In this document: positions 47,471 to 56,650 of the stretch, piece after piece
Position numbering within the stretch: the stretch's first letter is position 1
How the letters are laid out: every line of letters starts with the position of its first letter
From: Parabacteroides distasonis
GTDB lineage: Bacteria; Bacteroidota; Bacteroidia; Bacteroidales; Tannerellaceae
DNA: 64,000 nucleotides
Direction of reading: 5' to 3'
NCBI GenBank assembly: GCA_015060925.1
Contig: SUXM01000013.1
Location: 1 to 64,000 of the forward strand
Notes under the pieces: generated by a model
Database searches by the model: none
What the model was told of the DNA's origin: nothing
The model's input: the letters and a program-made list of their open reading frames with translations, nothing else
Translations under genes and position numbers: made by a program

Positions 47471-47490
47471 TTACTTAATCGGTTAAGTAA
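47471..47490. promoter_or_regulatory. Palindromic LacI-type operator
   Basis: TTACTTAA and TTAAGTAA are perfect eight-base arms around TCGG. The core resembles the AACCGGTT-like half sites of LacI-family operators. It lies 10 bases before the repressor start codon, and a weak TTTATTTG-like -7 box is upstream on the minus strand, so binding would block the operon promoter or leader. Confidence 0.75.
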
Positions 47491-47651
47491 CGCCCCAAAA
47501 ATATGTATTAAGCACAAATAAATAAAATATATAGGAATGATAGGCAGTTAGTTTATAATTAATTAACAGTTTAAACCTGTTTAGAAAAGCTAAGTAATTC
47601 AATCTATAGATAGCTTACATAGCATAAAGTATATGCACAATTATGTAAAAA

Positions 47652-47682
47652 TTGTGTATTTGTCAGATAATCTATATCTTTG
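47652..47682 (+). promoter_or_regulatory. Promoter of the acyl-CoA synthetase gene
   Basis: TTG at 47652-47654 and TATCTTTG at 47675-47682, 20 bases apart, upstream of the ATG at 47709. It lies about 190 bases from the divergent operator. Confidence 0.65.
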
Positions 47683-47708
47683 CAGTCGGTATTAATGTGG
47701 AATAGAAT

Positions 47709-49373
47709 ATGATACAGGAAAATTTTATAAAAATCTACGAAGAAAGTTTCAAGAATAACTGGGAATTGCCTTCAGTTACTGATTATGGAAAAAACAACAC
47801 TTTTACCTTTGCTGATGTAGCAAAGGAGATTGCACGTTTCCATATCTTGTTTGATGAATGTCAGATTCGACGTGGAGATAAGATCGCATTAATTGGTAAA
47901 GATAGCGCACGTTGGTGTATTGCTTATATGGCTACTGTAACCTATGGTGCAATTGTAGTTCCTATCCTGCAAGATTTCAGTCCGAACGATGTGCACCATA
48001 TTGTAAACCACTCAGAATCGGTATTCCTTTTTGTAAGTGATCGTATTTGGGACACATTGGAAGAGGAGATGATTTCAGATGTTCGTGGTATCTTCTCACT
48101 TTCTGATTTCCGTTGTTTGCATCAGCGAGACGGTGAATGTATTCAGAAGATCATGAAGTCTTTGGATGAAAAGATGGAAGAAAAATATCCGAATGGATTT
48201 AGCAAAGAGGATATCAAGTATGCGGAATTGGATAACGACAAGATTGTTGAATTGAACTATACGTCCGGAACGACCGGCTTTAGCAAAGGGGTTATGTTGA
48301 CCGGTAATAACTTGGCCGGAAATGTCACTTATGCCCGTACATTGGATTTGCTGTTCCGTGGTGACAGAGAACTTTGTTTCTTACCTTTGGCGCATGCATA
48401 TAGTTGTGCGTTCAACTTGTTGGTTCCGATGGCATTCGGGGTACATGTCTATTTATTGGGTAAGACTCCTTCTCCAAAAATCTTATTAAAAGCATTTGAA
48501 GAGGTGAAACCGAACTTGATTTTGACTGTTCCGTTGATCCTTGAAAAGATTTATAAGAAAATGATCTTGCCGCAGTTAAGTAAGACAACAATGCGGTTGG
48601 CTTTGAACATCCCGTTGTTGGATACTCGTATCTATGGCCAGATCCGTAAGAAATTGGTAGACGCATTTGGTGGACGTTTCCGTGAAGTGATTGTGGGTGG
48701 TGCTGCCATGAATGACGAGGTTACCGAATTCTTGAAGAAGATTGATTTCCCGTTCACAGTGGGTTATGGTATGACTGAATGTGGACCGTTGATCAGTTAT
48801 GACCACCACTATGATTATGTACCGGGTTCTTGTGGACAGATTTTGAAAGGAATCATGAAAGTACGTATCGACTCGGATGATCCATATAATAAGGTAGGGG
48901 AAATCCAAGTTAGCGGAGAAAACGTGATGAGAGGCTATTATAAGAATGAAGAGGCTACAAAGAATGTTTTCACTGAAGATGGTTGGTTGCGTACCGGAGA
49001 CTTGGGTACTATTGACAAAGATAATCGTATCTATATTCGTGGCCGTAGTAAAACCATGATCTTAGGTCCGAGCGGACAAAATATCTATCCGGAAGAGATT
49101 GAATCAAAATTGAATAATTTGCCGTTTGTGATGGAAAGTATCATTATTGAAAAGAACGGTAAGTTGGTCGGTTTGGTTTATCCGGATTATGATACAGTGG
49201 ATAGTACAGGTATTGCTCATCAAGATCTTCCGATTATCATGGAGCAAAACCGTGTGGAATTAAACAAGCTATTGGCTCCGTATGAAGCAGTAACCTCTTT
49301 GCAGTTGTATCCGACCGAATTTGAAAAGACTCCGAAGAGAAGTATCAAACGTTACTTGTATAGCAATTATTAA
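47709..49373 (+). CDS. Long-chain fatty acid-CoA ligase family protein
   Basis: 554 residues, an adenylate-forming enzyme. The AMP-binding P-loop LNYTSGTTGFSKG lies near 182-194. Other motifs are GYGMTECGPLIS in the core and GWLRTGDLG with RSKTMILGPSGQNIYPEEIE in the hinge and C-terminal domain. It activates fatty acids with ATP and CoA. No membrane helix. Neighbouring genes are on the other strand or after a strong terminator, so it is a single-gene unit. Confidence 0.9.
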   Translation: MIQENFIKIYEESFKNNWELPSVTDYGKNNTFTFADVAKEIARFHILFDECQIRRGDKIALIGKDSARWCIAYMATVTYGAIVVPILQDFSPNDVHHIVNHSESVFLFVSDRIWDTLEEEMISDVRGIFSLSDFRCLHQRDGECIQKIMKSLDEKMEEKYPNGFSKEDIKYAELDNDKIVELNYTSGTTGFSKGVMLTGNNLAGNVTYARTLDLLFRGDRELCFLPLAHAYSCAFNLLVPMAFGVHVYLLGKTPSPKILLKAFEEVKPNLILTVPLILEKIYKKMILPQLSKTTMRLALNIPLLDTRIYGQIRKKLVDAFGGRFREVIVGGAAMNDEVTEFLKKIDFPFTVGYGMTECGPLISYDHHYDYVPGSCGQILKGIMKVRIDSDDPYNKVGEIQVSGENVMRGYYKNEEATKNVFTEDGWLRTGDLGTIDKDNRIYIRGRSKTMILGPSGQNIYPEEIESKLNNLPFVMESIIIEKNGKLVGLVYPDYDTVDSTGIAHQDLPIIMEQNRVELNKLLAPYEAVTSLQLYPTEFEKTPKRSIKRYLYSNY

Positions 49374-49389
49374 TCAATAGACTGATACA

Positions 49390-49430
49390 ATAGAAAAGCC
49401 CAAGGTTACATAAACCTTGGGCTTTTCTAT
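49390..49430. terminator. Bidirectional terminator
   Basis: Arms of 18 bases (49390-49407 and 49413-49430) are perfectly complementary, with GCCCAAGG/CCTTGGGC at the core and A- or T-rich ends that can work in both directions, for the acyl-CoA synthetase and for the nuclease gene. Confidence 0.9.
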
Positions 49431-49452
49431 GATATGTCAAAGATGATATTTT

Positions 49453-50343
49453 TTATTTCTGCAATAATTTTACAATTTCTTCTTCTGACAATTTGGTTAT
49501 CTGAGCCATCGTAGCCATATCCATTCCTATGGCTTGCATATTACGAAGCATCTGATGGATCCCTTTTGTCAAACCGATAGCTTCACCCTCGGAAAGTCCT
49601 TCTGATCGCCCCTCGGCATACCCCTCTTCTTTGCCTTGGCGGTAACTGGTGTGCAACGTGTTGTTGTAGTCCCGGTAATGTTTAAGCGCTTGGTCATACT
49701 CCCAACGCTCCTCTTCATTCAACGAGGCTACATCTGCCACCTCCAAAATCTTGCCAAACACTGACTTCGGGGCATATTCCGGTATTTTCTCAAAACTGTC
49801 CATATTCTTCAATAGATACATCCAACGATCAAAATCGGTTTCACACTCCTCTTCCCTTTTTGTGAAGTAGGGCAAACTTAAATAGATATGCCGCATCTTG
49901 CTGTTGACCATCTTTCCTGTTTCCCGATCGGCCAAAATCACATCGGTGCGGAACTTCGTCAATGGGGCAATCTTGAAGTTCAAGAAGAAGATCCCGTAAA
50001 CCGGATAAATCTCATAATTCCAAGCAGAGCCTCTTAAACCCTGCTCATCAATCATCCGACACAGGTAATACAAAGCCCTATCTAAGAAATAATCCTGATA
50101 CTGGTTCTGTATCTCCACGATAAACTTCGTGCCATCTTCGTCTTCACAAAGGATGTCGTAGATGATCACCTTTTGGTTCAAAGACTTCGGTATCTTCTCT
50201 TTGTTCAAAAGACTGATACTTTTTACTTTGCGTTCGTCACCTAAGATGACCCGCAACAACTCCAACAGCAACTCCTTGCTGACCTCTCTACCGAACAGAT
50301 GTTTAAAACCCACATCCGTAAAAGGGTTCATGAATTTTCCCAT
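49453..50343 (-). CDS. Rpn-family PD-(D/E)XK nuclease / putative transposase
   Basis: 296 residues. The N-terminus MGKFMNPFTDVGFKHLFG and the nuclease core YDILCEDEDGTKFIVEIQNQ (Asp, then ExQ) are typical of the Rpn (recombination-promoting nuclease, formerly PD-(D/E)XK transposase) family, frequent in Bacteroidetes. The C-terminal part has a series of Gly-Glu repeats (GKEEGYAEGRSEGLSEGEAI) and ends EEEIVKLLQK. No inverted terminal repeats were found around it, so it is not obviously a mobile element. It carries repeat copy C upstream of its start. Confidence 0.85.
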   Translation of the reverse strand: MGKFMNPFTDVGFKHLFGREVSKELLLELLRVILGDERKVKSISLLNKEKIPKSLNQKVIIYDILCEDEDGTKFIVEIQNQYQDYFLDRALYYLCRMIDEQGLRGSAWNYEIYPVYGIFFLNFKIAPLTKFRTDVILADRETGKMVNSKMRHIYLSLPYFTKREEECETDFDRWMYLLKNMDSFEKIPEYAPKSVFGKILEVADVASLNEEERWEYDQALKHYRDYNNTLHTSYRQGKEEGYAEGRSEGLSEGEAIGLTKGIHQMLRNMQAIGMDMATMAQITKLSEEEIVKLLQK

Positions 50344-50463
50344 AGCTTTAGGATTTTAGTTATAACATATTAATACCAATCAAGATCCATTCCTCGATTG
50401 GTTCATACAAAGAAAAGAAAAATTATTAGAAACAGAAAGAAATAAAGATTGTTATCAGTAAAA

Positions 50464-50524
50464 ATCACATCGGACCTAATCACAGATTACATCCGATGTA
50501 ATTCAAAATAAGTCCGAGGAAAAT
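50464..50524 (+). repeat. Dispersed nested-palindrome element, copy C
   Basis: It begins ATCACATCGGACCTAA and ends AAAATAAGTCCGAGG. The inner palindrome ATTACATC/GATGTAAT is perfect over eight bases, and the outer arms are CGGACCTA/TAAGTCCG. Same orientation as copies A and B. It lies 120 bases upstream of the nuclease start, on the minus strand. Confidence 0.75.
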
Positions 50525-50547
50525 GAAGGATTTATTTATTGTTGTAA

Positions 50548-50793
50548 AGTCATAAAATTGACGGAGGTGTAATAATTAAAGAAACAAAAGCTGATTTGGC
50601 TGCAATCTGTGAGTCTCGTAATAAAGTTATAGAGGCTATTGACTTGATTAAAAAGGGTGAAATAGAACAATCTGAACAGGCTTTAGATGTAGCTGAAGCA
50701 CTACTCATCGGTTATGAGGAAACTAAAGACGGGCAACAAATTCTAGACGTACTTAGTATTTTAAACAATCAAATTGAACAAATAAATAACTAA
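50548..50793 (+). CDS. Possible small soluble protein without ATG start
   Basis: The frame is open from 50548 to the stop at 50793 and encodes about 65-81 residues depending on start. It has no ATG; the first plausible start is TTG at 50596. A GGAGGTG at 50563, unusual in this genome, is followed by ATA and ATT at 50572 and 50575 in frame. The product (starting MAAICESRNKVIEAIDLIKK) would be an acidic helical protein, as in small toxin-antitoxin or phage proteins, but no family is recognised. A terminator follows at 50876. Confidence 0.4.
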   Translation, partial: SHKIDGGVIIKETKADLAAICESRNKVIEAIDLIKKGEIEQSEQALDVAEALLIGYEETKDGQQILDVLSILNNQIEQINN

Positions 50794-50875
50794 AATCTGC
50801 AAGACCACTGGACGGCCATGTAGCTGTTGTATTTGGTATAATCATAGAGATTTCAGGAATGTTGGGGTTGAAAGA

Positions 50876-50916
50876 AAGAGGCTGTCTCAAAATAAACTTG
50901 AGATGGCCTCTTTTTT
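50876..50916. terminator. Terminator after the small ORF
   Basis: Stem GAGGCTGTCTCAA (50878-50890) with TTGAGATGGCCTC (50898-50910), including two G-T pairs, and then a T run on the plus strand. It also lies after the argF' stop (50938) on the minus strand. Confidence 0.85.
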
Positions 50917-50937
50917 ATGATATACAGATATTTTGTA

Positions 50938-51891
50938 TTACAATCCCATAAGGATCTTTTTCAAAACTGTTTGTGCAGAGATTTCTCTGTTGGCAGCTTC
51001 TGGGATAACAATGCTTTGTGGACTTTCTATCACTTCATCGGTTACAATCATGTTACGGCGAACCGGCAAACAGTGCATGAAATAAGCATTGTTGGTTAAT
51101 GCCATCTTTTCTGCATCTACAGTCCAGTTGCGATCTGTACTAAGTACTTTACCATAGTTCGGATCGGTATAGGCAGCCCAGTTCTTTGCATAGATGAAGT
51201 CGGCACCTTCGAATGCTTTCTTTTGGTCGTATTCTACACGAGCATTTCCTACAAATTGAGGATCCAATTCGTATCCTTCCGGATGGGTGATGACAAACTC
51301 ATAATCGGTAGCATTCATCCATTCTGCAAAACTGTTTGGAACAGCTTGTGGAAGCGCTTTGGGATGAGGTGCCCATGTCAAAACAACTTTCGGACGAGTT
51401 GTCTTTTTATATTCCTCGATGGTGATTAAGTCTGCGAAGCTCTGAAGCGGGTGGCGAGTTGCAGCTTCCATACTGAATACCGGACGTCCGGAATATTGGA
51501 TGAACTGATTCAATATTTTCTCATTGTAATCATCCTCTTTGTTTTCAAAGCGGGCAAATGAGCGAACACCGATGATGTCGCAATAGCTACCCATGACCGG
51601 AACAGCTTCCAATAGATGTTCCGGCTTGTCGCCATCCATAATCACACCACGTTCTGTCTCTAATTTCCATGCTCCTTGATTCACATCCAATACAATCGTA
51701 TTCATGCCTAAATTCATGGCTGCCTTCTGAGTTGAAAGGCGGGTACGAAGGCTGGAATTGAAGAATATCATGAGTAATGTTTTATTCTTTCCTAATTCTG
51801 AAAACTGGAAACGGTCTTTCTTTATTTCAAAAGCTTCGGTGAGGGCTTGTTTCAAGTCTCCCAAATCTTGTACACAGGTGAAATTTCTCAT
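50938..51891 (-). CDS. argF': N-succinylornithine carbamoyltransferase
   Basis: 317 residues from the ATG at 51891; the frame runs on upstream but only into the gap before proA. The carbamoyl-phosphate site SSLRTR, the HPLQ loop and HCLPVRR are present. The residue at position 90 is Pro (GDKPEH), the choice found in the Bacteroides fragilis succinylornithine enzyme, where acetylornithine enzymes have Glu. It makes N-succinylcitrulline in the arginine pathway that uses succinylated intermediates. It follows proA by 49 bases. Confidence 0.9.
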   Translation of the reverse strand: MRNFTCVQDLGDLKQALTEAFEIKKDRFQFSELGKNKTLLMIFFNSSLRTRLSTQKAAMNLGMNTIVLDVNQGAWKLETERGVIMDGDKPEHLLEAVPVMGSYCDIIGVRSFARFENKEDDYNEKILNQFIQYSGRPVFSMEAATRHPLQSFADLITIEEYKKTTRPKVVLTWAPHPKALPQAVPNSFAEWMNATDYEFVITHPEGYELDPQFVGNARVEYDQKKAFEGADFIYAKNWAAYTDPNYGKVLSTDRNWTVDAEKMALTNNAYFMHCLPVRRNMIVTDEVIESPQSIVIPEAANREISAQTVLKKILMGL

Positions 51892-51940
51892 ATATCGTTG
51901 TTTGTTAAGTAAAATACAAATGTAATAAAATCTGATTGAA

Positions 51941-53185
51941 TTAAGAGCGTGTCTGTCCTTCTCCTTCAATCAAATATTTATAAGTGGTGAGCTCAGGCAA
52001 TGCCATTGGTCCACGTGCATGGAGTTTCTGGGTACTGATTCCTATTTCTGCACCGAATCCAAATTGTGCTCCGTCTGTAAAGGCTGTTGAGACGTTGGCA
52101 TAGACACAGGCTGCATCTACCATTTGTTGGAATTTCTGAATATTTTCAACTGATTCACTGATGATGCTTTCACTGTGTTTGGAACTATAAAGGGCAATAT
52201 GTTCCAAAGCTTCATTTAACGAAGTTACCGTTCGGATAGACATTTTGTAATCCAAAAACTCTGTTCCGAAACTTTCCGGTGTTGCCGGTTGAAGAAGGTT
52301 TCCCGGATAGGAGGATTTTAACGCTTCAAAAGCCGGTTCATCCGCATAAATTGTTACATGGCTATCTGCAAGTTTATGGCAAATGTATGGCAAATCAGCC
52401 AAACGATCTTGATGGATAATCAAGCAATCCAAAGCATTACATACACTTACTCGTCGAGTTTTTGCATTATTAACGATTGTGCATCCTTTTTCTTTGTCAC
52501 CCTCTTTGTCAAAATAGGTATGACAGATGCCGGCTCCTGTTTCAATCACTGGGACACGTGCATGGTCCCGGACATAGTTGATCAGTGAACTACTACCACG
52601 GGGGATAATCAGATCGACAAGTCCGACTGCATTCAAAAGTTCGCTGGTCGCCTCTCTATCTGGAGGAAGAAGCGTACAAACGGCTGGATCAACGTTGTGT
52701 TTTTTTAATGTGTCGTGGATGATTGTAACTAAAGCTCGGTTAGAAAGATCTGCATCTGATCCACCTTTTAAGATACAAGCATTCCCACTCTTGATGCATA
52801 GAGAAAATACATCATAGGTTACATTAGGGCGCGCTTCATAAATTACCCCGATTACACCAAACGGTACCGATACTTTACGTATGACCATCCCATTGGGACG
52901 AGTTGTTTCGCTGATCAGCTTTCCCAAAGGAGAGGGAAGTGAAGCTACATTTTTCATATCGTTAGCAATTCCTATCAAACGTTGTTCGTTTAATTTCAAA
53001 CGATCATATTTGGGATTGTTGGGATCCATTCGTTGTAAATCTTGAGCATTAGCATCAAGTACCTCTTGCTGACGTTCTATTAAAGCATTTGCTGCATCTG
53101 ATAATATATGATTGATAGTCTCATTCTCCAACATGATCAGCTGGCGTGAGGCTGAAAGAGCCTGTTTTAATTGTTCCTGTATCAT
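51941..53185 (-). CDS. proA: Gamma-glutamyl phosphate reductase
   Basis: 414 residues of the aldehyde dehydrogenase superfamily. Features include [15 protein letters not shown], the nucleotide-binding [14 protein letters not shown], and [10 protein letters not shown] with the catalytic Cys. The enzyme makes glutamate semialdehyde for proline. It lies 10 bases after proB and before argF'. Confidence 0.94.
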   Translation of the reverse strand: MIQEQLKQALSASRQLIMLENETINHILSDAANALIERQQEVLDANAQDLQRMDPNNPKYDRLKLNEQRLIGIANDMKNVASLPSPLGKLISETTRPNGMVIRKVSVPFGVIGVIYEARPNVTYDVFSLCIKSGNACILKGGSDADLSNRALVTIIHDTLKKHNVDPAVCTLLPPDREATSELLNAVGLVDLIIPRGSSSLINYVRDHARVPVIETGAGICHTYFDKEGDKEKGCTIVNNAKTRRVSVCNALDCLIIHQDRLADLPYICHKLADSHVTIYADEPAFEALKSSYPGNLLQPATPESFGTEFLDYKMSIRTVTSLNEALEHIALYSSKHSESIISESVENIQKFQQMVDAACVYANVSTAFTDGAQFGFGAEIGISTQKLHARGPMALPELTTYKYLIEGEGQTRS

Positions 53186-53195
53186 AAACGAAAGA

Positions 53196-54269
53196 TTAAT
53201 CCAAATATAAATAATCGTAGTGAACCATTGGTTTTAAATCTCGGCATCCGATGAGTTTTTGCGCTTCAATACTATTGTACCCAGCACAACCAACGCCAAT
53301 GGTCTCTCCTTTCTCATTAATGATTTTGATAATATCATCTTTTTCAAAATCCCCTGCAATATGAGTGACACCGACTAAAAGGAGACTGGTCGCTTTAGGT
53401 GCCAATAGTGCTTTTTCAGCCCCTTGGTTTATATGAATCTCGCCTTTTGCAAATCCTTCTGAATGGGCAATCCATTTTTTGACACTGCTGACGGGTTTGC
53501 TTGAAGGTATGAAACGGGTGCAAAGAGTGTCTTGCTCTTTATCAAGCAGATCAATGAGAATGTTTTCTTTTTTCCCATTGGCAATGATAACCAGAATCCC
53601 TTCATCTGCTACTTTTTGTGCGATGTTGCATTTTGTTAACATACCTCCACGTCCGAAAGAAGATTTGCTTGTTTGTACATATTCAGACAAGTCATTCTTG
53701 TTTCCTTTGATTTCCTGTATCACTGTAGATGATGGATTGGCTGGGTCTCCATTGTAAATACCATCAATGTTACTTAAGATAATGAGAGCATCCATACCCA
53801 TCATGGTGGCTATTAATCCGGATAGTTCATCATTGTCCGTAAACATCAGTTCAGTAACAGAAATTGTATCGTTTTCATTGACAATCGGGATTACCCGGTT
53901 TTCCAGCATGACCTCCATACAATGTTTTTGATTGAGGTAATGGGTACGACTTCCAAAACTTTCTTTGGTTGTCAGAACCTGTCCGCAAGTCATTCCATGT
54001 TCACGGAAAAGTTCATAATAACGATTGATTAATTTGGCTTGTCCGACTGCAGAATAAAGTTGTCTGGCTGAAAGCGCATCTAATTTTTTCCCAACTTTGA
54101 TTTCACTACGTCCGGATGCGACTGCACCCGAAGAGATAAGGATGATATCAAAACCTTTACGATGCAGCTCGGCAATTTGATCGACGATGGCTGACATTCG
54201 GGTAATGTCGAGAGTTCCATCTTTTCGTGTCAGAACATTGCTGCCTATTTTGATGGCGAGGCGAGTCAT
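53196..54269 (-). CDS. proB: Glutamate 5-kinase
   Basis: 357 residues from the ATG at 54269 ([18 protein letters not shown]). The amino acid kinase domain (about 1-245) has [10 protein letters not shown] and [10 protein letters not shown], followed by a PUA domain (about 265-350). It is the first step of proline synthesis and normally feedback inhibited by proline. It starts the proB-proA-argF' operon; the frame upstream of 54269 overlaps a hairpin and is not used. Confidence 0.94.
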   Translation of the reverse strand: MTRLAIKIGSNVLTRKDGTLDITRMSAIVDQIAELHRKGFDIILISSGAVASGRSEIKVGKKLDALSARQLYSAVGQAKLINRYYELFREHGMTCGQVLTTKESFGSRTHYLNQKHCMEVMLENRVIPIVNENDTISVTELMFTDNDELSGLIATMMGMDALIILSNIDGIYNGDPANPSSTVIQEIKGNKNDLSEYVQTSKSSFGRGGMLTKCNIAQKVADEGILVIIANGKKENILIDLLDKEQDTLCTRFIPSSKPVSSVKKWIAHSEGFAKGEIHINQGAEKALLAPKATSLLLVGVTHIAGDFEKDDIIKIINEKGETIGVGCAGYNSIEAQKLIGCRDLKPMVHYDYLYLD

Positions 54270-54290
54270 AGGGTAAATTATAAAAGGTGA

Positions 54291-54328
54291 AATCATGAGT
54301 TATGTTTTCAAAACATAACTCATGATTT
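54291..54328. terminator. Palindromic terminator between the acyl-CoA synthetase gene and proB
   Basis: ATCATGAGTTATGTTTT and its exact complement flank a single C, giving a perfect palindrome that can form a hairpin of at least 13 base pairs. It follows the acyl-CoA synthetase stop on the minus strand, although the T-rich end is stronger on the plus strand. It may also allow read-through into proB. Confidence 0.75.
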
Positions 54329-54330
54329 TT

Positions 54331-55983
54331 TTATTTGTTTTTGTTTCTGATTTCAACACGACGAATCTTTCCGCTGATTGTTTTTGGTAATTCATCAACG
54401 AATTCAACAACACGTGGATACTTATAAGGAGCAGTGACCTTTTTTACATGGTTTTGTAATTCCTTGATTAAAGCGTCCCCCGCTTTGTCTTTGTAATCTT
54501 TGGCTAAAACAATTGTCGCTTTGACTACTTGACCACGGATTTCATCGGGTACACCTGTAATGGCACATTCTACAACTGCAGGGTGAGTCATCAATGCGCT
54601 TTCGACTTCAAACGGACCGATACGGTAACCAGAACTTTTGATTACATCATCAGCACGTCCAACGAACCATAGATAACCGTCTTCATCACGCCATGCCACA
54701 TCTCCTGTATAGTATAGTCCGTCATGCCATGCTTCACGTGTACGTTCTGCATCTCGATAATATTCTTTGAATAGGCCTATGGGTTTTCCGTTGACTGTAT
54801 GGATAACAATCTGTCCTTGTTCTCCATCTTCAGCACGAGTACCATCTGGACGTAAAAGATCTACTTCGTATTGCGGATTAGGAACACCCATGGAACCAGG
54901 TTTAGGTTCTAACCAAGGGAAAGTTGCAACTGTCAGTGTTGTTTCAGTTTGTCCGAAACCTTCCATTAGTTTGATTCCTGTCAAGTTATAGAAAGTTTCA
55001 TAAACTGCAGGGTTTAAAGCCTCACCAGCAATGGTGCAATATTGAAGGGATGACAAGTCGTATTTTGTTAAATCTTCACGGATTAAAAAACGGAAGATAG
55101 TTGGTGGTGCACACAAAGAGGTGATACGGAAATCTTGTATCATACGTAACATGTCTGCTGGAGTAAATTTCTCATGATCATAAACGAATACAGTTGCTCC
55201 GGCAATCCATTGACCATATAATTTACCCCATACTGCTTTCCCCCATCCGGTATCTGCAATGGTTAAATGCAGACTGTCTTGATGAAGGTTATGCCAAAAA
55301 CTTCCTGTAACGATATGTCCTAATGGATAGGTGAAATCATGTGCAACCATTTTAGGGTTACCTGTAGTTCCTGAAGTGAAATACATTAAAGAAATATCAT
55401 CATTGCTATTTGCATGAGAAGGACGTTTGAACGGCTCCGCTTTTTCCCAGTCTTTATGGAAATCTTCAAAACCTTCTGGTATTTGTGGACCAACTGAAAC
55501 TACTTTTTCTATGGTTGGTGATTCAGGTAAAGCCTCTATAATATGTTTGGTAATCACCTCTTCACCGGCACAAACTATCATTTTAATGTCGGCAGCATTA
55601 GCACGATAGATGATATCTTTTTTCGTTAATAGGTGGGTCGCAGGAATTACCACAGCTCCTAATTTATGTAATGCAATGATTGAGAACCAAAACTCATAAC
55701 GACGTTTTAGAATCAACATGACCATGTCACCATGACCAATACCTAATGATTGGAAATAGGCTGCGGTCTGGTCTGTGTATTTTTTTATGTCGGCAAAAGT
55801 AAAATCGATATGTTCTCCTTGGTCATTTGTCCAACATAATGCTTTTTTTGTAGGATTCTCTGCAGCCCATGCATCTACAACGTCATATCCGAAGTTGAAA
55901 TTCTCCGGTACTTTTATTTTAAAGTTTTTGATAAAGTCTTCTTGTGACTCGAAAGTCGTTTTTTCTAAAAATCTTTCTAACAT
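54331..55983 (-). CDS. Acyl-CoA synthetase (AMP-forming, medium-chain/acetyl type)
   Basis: 550 residues. Adenylation motifs YFTSGTTGNPKMVAHD (P-loop, near 210-225), EGFGQTETT, YTGDVAWRDEDGYLWF and the C-terminal lysine loop PKTISGKIRR. The sequence is closest to the acetyl-CoA/medium-chain acyl-CoA synthetase group. It activates a short or medium acid with ATP and CoA. The XRE-cupin gene is 26 bases upstream in the same direction, and likely regulates it or shares its transcript. Confidence 0.9.
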   Translation of the reverse strand: MLERFLEKTTFESQEDFIKNFKIKVPENFNFGYDVVDAWAAENPTKKALCWTNDQGEHIDFTFADIKKYTDQTAAYFQSLGIGHGDMVMLILKRRYEFWFSIIALHKLGAVVIPATHLLTKKDIIYRANAADIKMIVCAGEEVITKHIIEALPESPTIEKVVSVGPQIPEGFEDFHKDWEKAEPFKRPSHANSNDDISLMYFTSGTTGNPKMVAHDFTYPLGHIVTGSFWHNLHQDSLHLTIADTGWGKAVWGKLYGQWIAGATVFVYDHEKFTPADMLRMIQDFRITSLCAPPTIFRFLIREDLTKYDLSSLQYCTIAGEALNPAVYETFYNLTGIKLMEGFGQTETTLTVATFPWLEPKPGSMGVPNPQYEVDLLRPDGTRAEDGEQGQIVIHTVNGKPIGLFKEYYRDAERTREAWHDGLYYTGDVAWRDEDGYLWFVGRADDVIKSSGYRIGPFEVESALMTHPAVVECAITGVPDEIRGQVVKATIVLAKDYKDKAGDALIKELQNHVKKVTAPYKYPRVVEFVDELPKTISGKIRRVEIRNKNK

Positions 55984-56009
55984 AATTGCGAGATTTATAG
56001 TGATAAATC

Positions 56010-56564
56010 TTATAGGATAATGGCGAAGAACCGAACTTTTTCACCGTCAAGGGCTTTCATTCCATGAGGTAGTTCGGAGTTGAAATAGATACTGTCTCCC
56101 TCTTCTAAAATAATCTCTTTATTATTGATAAGAAGAAGTAAGCGTCCTTTTAATACCAGGTTGAATTCTTGTCCTGGATGTGAGTTTTGATAAATAGGAG
56201 TTCCTTCTGGTGTAGGATGAACTGTAACTAAAAACGGGTCACCGTGTCGTCCGGAAAAACCTGCAGCTAAAGATTGGTATTTGTATGCTTTTGTACGTTC
56301 AACTGCAACTCCTTTCCCTTTACGAGTAATGAAATAGGTACTCATTTTAGGCTCATCACCGAACATTAGAGTGGTTAGTTCTACTCCGTAGGCTTGTGAG
56401 ATTTGATGTAGTACACTTACTGATATATCTACAGTCCCACTTTCTAATTTTAAATATTGCTCAGGAGTCAAATTACAAACCTTTGCTATTTCTTCAGGAG
56501 TAATCTCCAAGGCATCTCGAAGTCCAATCAGACGTTCTGCAATTTGTTGTATCTGTTCGTTCAT
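56010..56564 (-). CDS. XRE-cupin transcriptional regulator
   Basis: 184 residues. N-terminal helix-turn-helix (about 8-62, LEITPEEIAKVCNLTPEQYL) and a C-terminal cupin barrel (about 105-184, with HPGQEFNLVLKGRLL and ELPHGMKAL carrying the metal-type His). Members sense a small ligand through the cupin. It lies 26 bases before the acyl-CoA synthetase gene, so its ligand may be an organic acid or acyl-CoA; that is inference. Confidence 0.88.
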   Translation of the reverse strand: MNEQIQQIAERLIGLRDALEITPEEIAKVCNLTPEQYLKLESGTVDISVSVLHQISQAYGVELTTLMFGDEPKMSTYFITRKGKGVAVERTKAYKYQSLAAGFSGRHGDPFLVTVHPTPEGTPIYQNSHPGQEFNLVLKGRLLLLINNKEIILEEGDSIYFNSELPHGMKALDGEKVRFFAIIL

Positions 56565-56650
56565 CTTGTTGATAATTATAATTATTGGGCACCAAAGATA
56601 ATGATAAAATATAAAATGTATTAAATAAGAGTGTTAGAAAGTTGTTTTCG

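Noticed and set aside
49390-50530. Insertion sequence around the Rpn nuclease
   Set aside because: No terminal inverted repeats or target duplications were seen; the palindromes are a terminator and repeat copy C.
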